From: Luidia sarsii
Taxonomy: Eukaryota; Echinodermata; Asteroidea; Paxillosida; Luidiidae
DNA length: 64,000 nt
NCBI GenBank assembly: GCA_949987565.1
Contig: OX465116.1
Span: 15,096,909-15,160,908, forward strand
Reading direction: 5' to 3'
Position numbers and translations under genes: made by a program. Positions 53,669-64,000 of the stretch are shown here, piece after piece; the stretch's first letter is position 1, and every line of letters starts with the position of its first letter. The notes beneath the pieces were generated by a model that had not been told where the DNA came from, searched no databases, and worked only from the letters and a program-made list of their open reading frames with translations.

Positions 53669-56600
53669 AAAGACAGCCCCAAAAACTCCTGCAGGTTTTC
53701 TTGTCTCAAGCCCAAGTCCCCTGCCCCCTCTCTCCCTCTCCCCCCTCTCCCCCTCTCCCCCTCTCCCCCTCTCTCCCTCTCCCCCTTATTCACGAGCTAC
53801 CAAAGACTGCCTAAATGTAGAGGCTGGACTTTCACTGCTATGGACAACAAACGCACCAATTAATTTGTACAGTGGAACGTCGCTATAACGAACGCCGATA
53901 TACCGAACATTCGGCTCTAACGAACATACCCTTTGGCTGCTGATTTTTGTGTACAAAATTTGTGGCTGCAACTGTTTTAACGACCGCCATACTGAAACAT
54001 TTTCATGGATCCCAGGATATTTGTTATAGCGATGTTCCGCTGAATTTGCTTTTTGGTCACTTGACGATATCCCAGGCCAGTTCTGCAGGGGCCTTAAATT
54101 CGTCGACGTCAGAATTGTCGTCAAAATGCGGAAGATGGAAGGCATCTGGCCATTGCATTGTGGGATAGGTTGGGGAAGAGGTTGAATAACATGATCCTTA
54201 GTCACAGTTAGGAAGTAAACATAGCCTCTGCTAATGGAGCAGTCACACCATGATGACTCAGCGACTTATGGTAGTAGGCGTTTGCCTCTAAAACTGAGGT
54301 CGAAGGTTGAATTGATTTTATGCCAAACATGTCTTCGTTATTGAATGTTTCATTGGGTCTGTAAGTTTTGTTGTTCTGTCACCACGAATCCTGAAAGAAA
54401 TTAACCGGATAAGCCTCTTGTGAATGAAATCAAGTGAGTGCCTGTGATTGGTGCAGCAAAGCTGGCCTTGAAAACAAAACAAAATGTGCTTTTTGATCAA
54501 CTGTGTGTGACTTCTCATTGGGTGGACCTAAACAAGATTGGCCCATAGAGGGCGCCATATTGCTGCCTGTGTCTAGTTTCTCAGTAGGGTCACCATTACA
54601 GACAGTCTTTTTTCAATGTTATGGTAGTGCTTGTTTTTGTGTGTTCATTTTTTTGTTTCTACAAATATTCCAATCCATCTGCATTCAAGAGTTTCACAGC
54701 CTTATGGTCCTGTACAGTAGCCTTATTAATGACACTGAATCAATTTATTTTGAAAATGTTACAAATCTGCATCAATTTTGAATACACTATCATCAAGGCG
54801 ATGAACTCACATATTTTTTAAAAATTAATTTTATCATCTATGCTGCTTTTTGAAAATTAATGACCAGCCGCTTCATATGAACATTCCTTCTATCACCAGC
54901 TTCTTTCAAACTCATGCTGTATGAAAAAAGTGCCTAGAAAAATAGGGAAAATTGCCGAAAATCACACTTGGAAAACATTAATTCTATTTTCATGTAGGTA
55001 TCTAGATTTGTCTACTGATTCTTCAAACCATTCTTGTAGCCTGTTATATTTTTCTGTGTCACTCTTTCCCCTAAAAATGGGTCTAGAATTGGTGCTTTGC
55101 CTCATCTTTGACCAATACCATCAAAAGTCCCAACTTTATCAGACTTTTGACTTTAGGATTTCTCGATCCCAACATGTGCTTTCTATCTTACTCAAATGAG
55201 ATTTGTACTCCAGACTTTTGATAACTTTCAACGGACCTGTACTTACTTAGAATGTTGTACCTATTTCAATTAAACCCATTTTTCAAATTCCACAATTTAT
55301 ACAAAGATCTTTAAAACCCTGAATACAACTCTAAAAATCAAACAGCTCATTTTACAAACAGCTAATTTTACTAGAAATGATTTTTTTAAAGTTAATTTTT
55401 GTTTGTTTTAGAATTGGTGTGCTGATTATCATTTTTTTTGGTAGAGATTAGAAACCTAATTAAGTTGATTTTCCTAAAAAAGGAAAACAAATCTGGTGTT
55501 TTTTTTTTATTATACTTTGGATGTTGGAAGAAAAGAAAGGACAAAGCAGTTAGATAAAAACAAATTAGGGAGCCGTTTGTAATTGTTTGCGGCAAATTGA
55601 AGTCCAAGGTATTAGGACCAAGCTTTGTATGATTTTTGAGAAGTGGGAAGAGATGTTAAACAAAACCAACAAAACATTGACGTCAAATGGAATGAGTCAG
55701 TCTCCATTGGTGACCACAGTAAATGAATGGACCTCCTTGCTTTGATCAAAGTCCTGCCTTTTAATACTAATCCTTGATTCAACGAACGGAAAATACTGGT
55801 AACAATGAGCAAATGAATAACTTGGCCTTAGCAACTTGTTTTACCCCCACCCCTCCCCTACATAAAAGCCCCAAACAACAAACATCTCATTGCAAAATTG
55901 TTTTGTAATTCAGAGATTTTGTTTCAGTTAAGCTTGGTCCTTTTTTCAGGAGCATTTGTGAGAGGTCAAACGAAAAACAGCTGCCATCATATCAGTCACG
56001 GTAATTATTCTGAAAGGTCTGGCAGTTTTGCAGGTTTTGATAGATAGAATTATTAGGTTTTCGGACAAGCATTTTCAGGGAACAATGAAGGATTATATTA
56101 TCAACTCTGCTCAAAGGGAGAGCAGTAGGCACTTTCCTTTTGTTTTGAAAAAAATCACTGATTAGTTGGATTCATTGATGGCAAGTTTTAGAAGAATTGA
56201 GAAATCCCCAGTCTGATCATTTGGGCTACGATCATGATGTATGCAATTTATCCGTAAGACGTTGAAAATAGTTTCTTTTATAATGATTTTCGGAAGTAGA
56301 CTAATTGAGAAACGACACTCACTGAACTTTGTGATTAGGTAAAGTTGTATGATATTATCAGAGAAATGTTCTTTGACTTAATTTAACATAATCAAGTGCA
56401 TTAAAGTTCAGATATTATTTTAAAATAAATGACACATATTTTGTAATACATATAATTATTATGTTAATTTTGAAAATGTCTAAATTGGAAGAGTACTACT
56501 GGTACTAGCCTTATTGTCTGCTCTGCGGACTAACTTTGTATATATATATAGAGATTGCAATCAGACAATGATTATTTTTATGTTTCTATCAGTACTTCAT

Positions 56601-56718
56601 CCAAGTTGTATTGAAAAGAATAGAACTTTGGGTGATCTTTGTACATTCTAGGCTGCTTTTGGTGTGAGATTTAACAAGAATGACAATCTAATAAATATGA
56701 TCAGCTATGGGTAATAAA
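53669..56718 (+). other. Probable ATP11 3' UTR with two AATAAA signals
   Basis: From the stop codon there is no strong splice site or coding potential. AATAAA occurs at 56690-56695 and 56713-56718. A pyrimidine-rich CTCTCCCC stretch lies at 53720-53785 and a MITE at 53870-54042. The extent of about 3 kb is inferred; an earlier end using a variant signal is possible. Confidence 0.45.
53870..54042. mobile_element. pogo/Tigger-like MITE
   Basis: A 173-bp element with 20-bp inverted ends (CAGTGGAACGTCGCTATAAC; the right end, reverse-complemented, starts CAGCGGAACATCGCTATAAC). Inside are ATAACGAAC-type motifs. The CAGT.GAAC ends and TATAACGAA motifs are typical of nonautonomous pogo-superfamily elements. 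No open frame. The TA target duplication is not intact on the right. Confidence 0.6.
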
Positions 56719-57499
56719 TATTGAGGATAACGATAAAATGATTGGATTGTGTTGCCTCTGTCTTGCTTTGTTGTTATGGTAATGATAAGGGAACTTATAT
56801 GTCCTCCGTTTAACGCAACGCTAGGCCTATGGTCTGGTAAGTTGTTTAAAAAGAGGTATTTATTAGAATTTACATCTTTGAAGGTGTATGAAAACACCTT
56901 TTTCATTACCTCCAACCATCATCTTCAGTAATTAGACGATCTGTGTATTTTATGTATGATAATTCGTTTTGTGTCTAAAAGTTATCATTTTTCTCGTTTT
57001 TTTATTTTCTTATTGTCTGCGCTTTTTTATTTTGTTATTTGATTAGCCTTTTACAAAGGTCCTGCTAGGATCGAAACGTCAGGCCCTCTAACTTCTAATT
57101 CTAATTTTCTGTCCGATTTTCTAACGCCATGCATGCGCCTTTAATTCAAGAGAGGGCGGGCGAATCTATGGCTAAGGCTGCCAATTGCACGCGCGTCTAC
57201 GGGAGTCTAGCGAGGGGATAGGGCTGCGGTAGGTGGGTGCAGTGGCTAGCACGTAGCCCTATCCACCTGCTGCACGTATGGATGGCAGCCACACGCATGC
57301 GTCGTGTCCCCAATAGTCTAGTCACGTAAACCGTTAGGTGAGTGAATGAAGGCGTCTGTCCAATGGTCTGTCATGCACACACTGCACACACTCATCACAC
57401 ACACACATTGCATGCGCATTATGTGCGTGTTCACACCGTTAGTGCACGCATAGCTGTCGTCATTTTTGCTTTTCCCCCCCTCAACAAAAAAAGCCGCAA

Positions 57500-57632
57500 T
57501 TTCTGCTTAAAAAAACATCAGTAACCGGCCGGTGTTGCCTTTCCTGACGCTGTCATCGCCTGGAAGATTCACCCCTGGCGGCTGTCACGCGGCTACAGAA
57601 CCGAGAACACCTTTCTCACGTCAACCATCCAG
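57500..57632 (+). other. Possible 5' exon of a downstream gene (weak)
   Basis: A GC/CpG-richer interval (57100-57640) ends in AACCATCCAG before gtaggt, a good donor. No clear acceptor or ATG frame, so it would be a 5' UTR exon. Speculative. Confidence 0.2.
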
Positions 57633-59099
57633 GTAGGTTTGGCTTTTGTTTTGGTTCGGTAAATTTATTTTTCTATTTTTTTTTGGGGGGGGGACGAAAT
57701 GAAAGCGTGGTTACTCGATGTTTATGTCTTACCACTCTGAACTGGCAGGATTTCCTGGCCCATATAACGGATTAACGGGTCATCTGAGGCCAATCGATGA
57801 CCGTCCTTTCCAGTGTTTACCCACAAGGAAGATAATCGCCTTTTGTTGTCCCCAACTGTCCGTCTAGAGTTGAGAGGGGGTTACGTAACATTTAATCAGG
57901 TTGCGGTCGGGAGAGATTAATGGTTCTGGTCAATTACTCCAGAGTAGACGGCTAGGTCGTTAACGAGCTGAATAGTCTAGCACCTTCTTCCAAAAGAGCA
58001 AAGGAACAGTTACAAATTCACACCAACCTTTACTCTTTTTTACATTGCTATGTACATGTATTCACTGGTTCTGGTTTGAATCACCATGGAGTAGAAACCA
58101 AATGATTTAGCAGACATCCCTTCATTTTGTGACAGACAATCCAGTGATTATAGTAATAAGTACCAGTAGTATAAATTATTTTAGGACTGCTCCATTTAAT
58201 GATATTTTGAAGTGTGAGTAATAAATTCCTAGTCATTGGAAAGAGCTCTTAAAATGCCGAAAAATTGTGCATGGATCGGGTCAGTCGGATAAATAATAAA
58301 GGAGTTATCATTTTTTTCGGAATTAAATATTCCCGTCCATTTGTCCTGTGAAATATAAAGAAATACAAAGACAAAGCTGTGAGCAGAAATGATGTGTATT
58401 TCTCGATGGCAATATTTAAAAAAATGAAATAGAGTTTGGTTTCTGTTTAACATCACCTAATTATTTTAAGCAATATCTTCTACTTTTCTAGAAATGTATT
58501 GAGTTGCACCCAGAATTAGGTACAATAACCTCATGACCCCTTGAACTGTGTATTCTAATAAAAAGGATATTTCTGAGATATTACCATGAAAATGATCATG
58601 AGAAATAATCAGAAATAGAAGTGCAGAATTTCTTAGCTGAGAATCAAAAGGTACAGTTTGGTAGATTTTCCGGGGTTTCAATTATTGGAGACTAACGTTT
58701 AACACTGAATTATTTGTTGTCTGTTTTTTTGACACCCCTGCTACACTCTTCAATCAGGTGTCAAAATCCTTTTCAAAACGTGATGATCACTAAAAAAACA
58801 TTTATTTTAGTTTTCAAGCAATAAAGGGCCTGATTTGTTAATCCTAAAAAAACTAATTAATTGTTTTGGTGATTTTGATTGGAATCAGTGTTGCTTAATT
58901 CTAAAGACTTTTGTTTTGTTGCGTAACAAAAATAACCCAAGGTTACCCATATGGATGTTTGGTGAGAAAATATTGGTTAAAGGTGTTGGGACTATTACAA
59001 TATTAGTTAGAGAGATTTGGTTGATTCAAAATAATGGCTCAGATCATCAGGGAAGGTTTGCTGTGTAAACGGTCAAGAAAAGAACTCAACAAATCAAGT

Positions 59100-59280
59100 T
59101 TTCAAAAGCTAGAGGGCCTGACATTTCAATCGTAGCAGGACCTTTCTCAAAGGCAAAGCCTTGACTCTCCCTTTGAGATTTGAGGAAGGTCTGGGGATCG
59201 AAACATCCGTCCCTCTAACTTTTGAGATTTATGTATTGCAGGTCATTTTAGTCAGTGAGCAGTTTGCAACAGTTTTTGTA
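59100..59280. repeat. Palindromic repeat family B, full copy
   Basis: AGAGGGCCTGACATTTCAATCG ... GGGGATCGAAACATCCGTCC then the tail AGTCAGTGAGCAGTTTGCAA. Confidence 0.75.
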
Positions 59281-60351
59281 TTACACTTACAGTAACTTCA
59301 AATCAATTTTTATGAAACTTTCTGTAGTACTAGTCAACAGTCAAAAGAAGACTGTTTATAAATGCATACAATTGATTAACCTTATACTAGGAACATTCTC
59401 ATCCATTCCCAGATTGGAAAAACATAAAAATAGCAAGTCTGTGGTTTACAGAGCTGCCATGAATATCTAGTGTCCCCCCCCTCCATCTCCTCCTCCTCCT
59501 CTACCACCTCCCTTTTGTCCAACCTTCTCTGCGCTCAAGGCCATGGGAAAATGTGCTAACTGGGCCATACAGTGGTTTCCATATGAATGGCCAGGCATAG
59601 GACCTGCTACTGCCAGCGCACAAGGTTTATCGCTAGTGGAATGCACAAGCTCAATGATATGAGAACACTGGAGCTTAGTGTTTTGCCAATCAACTCAAGG
59701 CCACAGCAACAAGGCCAAATATATCGGTGGGTTTTTTTTTTTTCAAGGATGGGATGATAATTTTTTTATTTTTTTATTTATTTATTTATGGTGTTTTTTT
59801 TTTGTGTTTTTTTTTTGGGGGGGTTGATTGTGTGCAACAAGCACGTCTTTCTCACCCTTCTGTCCGACAGAGGATATGGGTGTGACTGTACCATCAAGTA
59901 ATGGCAGCTAATTACTTGACAACTTTCTTAGTTACATGTCTGATGTTTATTTTGTGTCTGACTGCTGGTCAGGAAGGAAGGGCGGAGGGTCATTCATGCA
60001 GGTTCATGGAACTGCTCAGTAAAGGTTAGGGTTGATGCCACGTTTCAGTAGCAGGTAGTTATGTACCTCGTTAGAACCCGTGCTCAGTCCGTGGACATCC
60101 CTGTGAAAGGTTTCGTTGATCTGGACTTCAATTTGAACCGCCTGGAATTCATTGACTGGCTTTCATCTTTCTAACCCTGTCTTTGGTGTGTTACCAGCGT
60201 TGCTCAGTATATACATATGTATATGGCCCCATTGGAAGGGACTGGAGAACTGAATTACTGCCTCAAATAGTCCTAGTCCCTTAGATTCTCTAGACTGGAA
60301 ACTACATGTACACAGAACGGGTTCATGGGTTAGGGGTTAGGGTTCCTGAAG

Positions 60352-60446
60352 ACGAACAGAGTAGGCTATACTGTTCCTCCGGTTCTTTCCAGAACCACAC
60401 ATAATACTCACAAGAGAGAATTTTACATGGTGTCACCACAAGCCTA
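60352..60446. repeat. Foldback repeat family C, degraded
   Basis: GAACAGAGTAGGCTATACTG ... TTTACATGGTGTCACCACAAGCC. Confidence 0.6.
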
Positions 60447-63400
60447 TTTCTCCTTCTATTCTCACCAGGAAACCCTTCACATCTCCTTTCAATTGGGATC
60501 CAAAACTTAACGGGGCAACTTTGACGTGAACTGTTCTGGGCAGTGACAAATTCCTGGACATTTATGGGGCTGTATCAGGTGGCATTCAATGGCTCTGGAT
60601 GACACGGAATCCAGACCGGATCTGCAAAAGCCATCACACTTGTTGCTGCTGTTGTGTTATGATGATGTTCTCCACACACACACACAATCAACAAGGTTGT
60701 TTTTCTTGCCCTCCTCAGTAGGCAAGCCTTGGCCCTGCTGACCTATTCAGACAACCCAGGAGCTCTGTTAGATGGATCCAAGGCAGAGAGGCCTCACAGA
60801 CATATTCTTACCCACTCTCATCCCATGGATGCCAATATATACACCCTGGCACTGCACTTTATCTAGACCCAAGGGCAACACCAACCAGGTCCCCACCCCC
60901 CCCCCCCAAAAAAAAAAAAAAAAAATCCCCAAAATCCCCAGACTCAGCAGATTTGAGGTATTTCCTATCCAGGTTAATTTATGATTTCAAGGACTCCCTG
61001 CTCTGAAGAAAAACATATTGAAACTATACATTGAGAAAAATAAACCCTCGCTGTATGAATTGCTAGATAAATACTTCCTACAACTGCGTGAACGTACATA
61101 GATTGATCGTAGGCACCACAAGATGACACCTGTTATGAAGGTTAATTAGTATTTATTATAAGCAGTCTACAGTGGTTGGCGATCAACAGGTGCATGTACA
61201 TACATAGCCCAGCCAGGGTGACAGTTCACAGATGGGATCAAAGACCAGTTGTTCAAGGTTGAGAAACAACTACACCTGTATCAGTTGGACTGCAAGACCT
61301 AAGACTTTTTACAATTACATTTCTAGGTTTCATTAAGGCTGTTCACACTTGAAAAATCGCTATCCACAATTCACGTGTGTGAATGGTGAAAATTCACAAA
61401 CAATCCCGATTATTCAGTCCTTAACTGCAATCCAAATAATTACATTTTTTTTAAAGAAAAGTTGCACTAATTTAGTAGTAAAAAAAATCAATCCTGAGCA
61501 GGGTTTACATGCACTGTCCAATCACGGTTTTAATTCCCACTCACTAATAATCACGATTATTGTGTCCACACACACCCAAAAAGTGGAGTTTGAATCACTA
61601 TCCCTAAAAAATCACAATTTTATTTTGGAGTGTAAAGTAAACAGCCCATTTGTACCGTCGCCATTTTTTGTCTAGAGGATCTGCTGTTTCTATCGCATCT
61701 AGCCTAGAGACCTTTCTGAAAGCAGAATAGAAACACGTTTGAATAGCAGACTCTCTTGCACAAGTTGGATACTCAATAACAGCTTGATGAAAATAGTTCT
61801 GACCTGTGTTGCCTTTGATCTAGGGTACAGTCACTTGTTGTACAGATCCCAATCTTTGACGAGAACCGACCATGACGTACATGTACTGTACTCCTGAGAT
61901 TTCAACTGGGGGATCCGTATGTTAATGAGCCTGACCCGGCCTGACCCCGAGAAAGCCGATAGTCAGACAGCCAGCCTGCTTGCTTGCAAATCCTTAGCAT
62001 ATGCGGCCATGTGTACACACTCTCCCCTATTTGCTTGTATTCACCCTGCAGACTTTTCATTTAGAACCAGAGAACTCTGTGAAATGAATCCGCCACTGTA
62101 AATATCTGTTGAAGGGGGAGGATTTGTTGTCATCGTCTTTGTTGTTTTTTACCGTAAACGAATTCAACTTCAGTCTGCGTTTTGTTCCACCGGGAGTCGC
62201 AAATCAATTTCTTTTGGACTCATGAGAATTCTCTCTTTAAATTAATCAGAAACTGGTCCAGAAACTGGTCTCTCTGCCTTTGAGAAAGGTCCTGCTAGGA
62301 TTGAAACATCAGGCCCACTAAATGTTTAGATTTGCATTTTGGTAATTTTAGTCAGTAAACAGTTTGCAACATTTTTGTACAGTATATCACTTTAAGAAAC
62401 TGGTCCTTATTAGAATGAAATCGCCAAACCGACTTTTGGAAAAACAAATTAGTTTTGTTTTAGACACAAGTGGAGATTGATTGTCCTTGATCTTGGGAAA
62501 TTGTTTTAATTTTTTTGGGTGGCCTTTTTTTTCAGTTGGCCATCCGGTATTCACCACTTGTCAGCCACCGATGATTGTGAAATTGACAACTTTGGGGTTA
62601 ATTTATGATTCCAGGCCAAAGGATCCTGGAGGTAGTGAAGGAAATGGCTGGGCTTTGACGAGGGTAAACAGCTGAGTAACAGGGGGAAAAAACTATAGCG
62701 GGATTGTCACTACACGGTGGTAGGAAATAATAAGGACCGGAAAGAAGCAGGTTTGTTGCGTAGACCACCGCATGCCTGGGGTAGAGTAGTCATAGCAGAA
62801 CAGAAGTAAAAAAAAAAAAAACTAGTAGCCTCGTCGGGAAAAAAAGGGGTGTACTACTGTAATAAATGCTTCATGGTTCTCAATTGAGAAAGCTTTTAGT
62901 GCAATGGCTTTGCCTCATTTCTGGTGCAGTATCAATCAATGCGTGGATCAATCCTTAGTCCGTGGATGTAGGTCCGACAAGATCTGCGGGCAGGCCGTTT
63001 CTCGGTAGCCACCTCTACTAGGCCGGGGAAGCGGTACCCAGCCAGACCCGCATGTATTCATGTGTGTAATAGTTAAATCAATCAATACTAGCACAGGCAG
63101 CAGCAGTAATGGTCCAATTTATTTACACCTAGGAATTCTATCAGCCTCCCCCAATCAGGCGTATCTCACAGTTGATTAATACTCTACCCAGACGCATTCT
63201 GTGGGCTGGACGTGTGCTCTTTGCAAACATATTTTATGATGATTTGGGGCATTATTATATCAAACTGGGAATATACAATGCCCATGCGTTGGACCTACTG
63301 TACGTCTACCCAAGCTGACTGGATGTTGTGAAATAATTCATATCCAAGTGTACAGTAGTACTATACAGTGTATGTAGGTTATCACGTGTCAGGTTGGATG

Positions 63401-63764
63401 TAAGCAAGGGATTGAATAATGAGATCACTTTAGTCTGGCAAATCCATGCGCAATACTGCAGCTTATTGAAAATGAACATTACGTGCTACCATGAGCCAGC
63501 CTGTAAGCGCGGAAATCCACTTAGCATGAAAATGGTTGGTTAAACACTGTCAGCAGCCATACATGTATGTTCGTGCATAGCATTTTGCCTTTGATGTACA
63601 TGTGCTGTACGTGTAGGCCTACGTGTGTACATTTATTTTCAAAGTGCATTTTCAAAGAAATTGGCAAAAATTGGGCCGAGTACTTGAAATACTCGTTTGA
63701 CAACATACTGTATGGTGTTGGTTAACTGTTGTACATTGAACATTCAGGGAAAATAGTGTTTGTG

Positions 63765-63892
63765 AATGTACACAAATGTTGCAAACTGTTTACTGGCAAA
63801 AACTTTCCAAAATGCAAATCTCAAAATTTAGTGGGCCTGACGTTTCGATCCTAGTCTGCTAGGATCGAAATGTCAGGCCCACTAATTTTGAA
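63765..63892. repeat. Palindromic repeat family B with shortened core
   Basis: TGCAAACTGTTTACTGGCAA head, then AGTGGGCCTGACGTTTCGAT / ATCGAAATGTCAGGCCCACT with only a few bases between the arms (AGGACCTTT core lost). Confidence 0.85.
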
Positions 63893-64000
63893 GTTATTTT
63901 TGGGGGAAAACTTGCGGTTAATGTTTGGCATACACCTCCCTCTTTTTTGTTTGTATCCTGAAAGCAGACTGCTATCTCCTACATGTGTAAATCCTTGACT

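Larger units (their letters stand above)
56719..64000. other. Mostly intergenic region downstream of ATP11
   Basis: Family B copies or halves at 57040-57095, 59100-59280, 62268-62375 and 63765-63890; family C at 60352-60446; poly-C/poly-A near 60895-60925; T-rich 59725-59825. No protein domain is recognised in any open frame here. Confidence 0.5.

Overview
This is a stretch of animal nuclear genome. It has short phase-consistent exons with GT/AG borders, long repeat-filled introns, tRNA-derived SINEs, foldback (palindromic) repeats and several intronic minisatellites. The two genes are conserved animal genes. The repeat load (TACATG microsatellites, and dispersed palindromes carrying AAGGTCCTGCTAGGATCGAAACG-like cores) suggests a marine invertebrate deuterostome; an echinoderm, perhaps a sea star, is my best guess, but that is inference.

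Two protein genes are resolved, arranged head to head. On the minus strand (6869 down to 243, running off the left edge) is the 5' part of TUBGCP3, gamma-tubulin complex component 3: nine coding exons whose phases join without a break into 287 codons. On the plus strand (7829 to about 53668) is an ATP11-type P4-ATPase, a phospholipid flippase: 29 exons that join in frame into 1084 codons, followed by variable 3' exons that all start in phase 0 and would give alternative C-termini. The two start codons are only 959 bp apart, and the interval holds CCAAT boxes and an E2F-like site, as expected of a bidirectional promoter. From general knowledge, human TUBGCP3 and ATP11A are also divergent neighbours at 13q34, so the pair looks like old conserved microsynteny.

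Layout: 1-6869 TUBGCP3 exons and introns; 6870-7828 shared promoter; 7829-44640 ATP11 core; 44641-53668 alternative C-terminal exons; 53669 to about 56718 probable 3' UTR with a pogo-like MITE; 56719-64000 mostly intergenic sequence and repeats, with one weak candidate first exon of a further gene near 57.5 kb.

Intron repeats: an AAGGCT hexamer array (607-1012), a 1-kb purine (GAGACA) array (18945-19905), an ACTG array (26384-26900), a SINE-like 69-bp minisatellite (28312-29103), a 107-bp minisatellite of about 21 copies (32701-34985), a 47-bp pyrimidine minisatellite (37580-38335), and TTGGG pentamer arrays in introns 22 and 24 that face a complementary CCCAA array in intron 27. Most long open frames in the window lie in these arrays and are not genes. 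I saw no CRISPR array, prokaryotic feature, rRNA or convincing functional tRNA.
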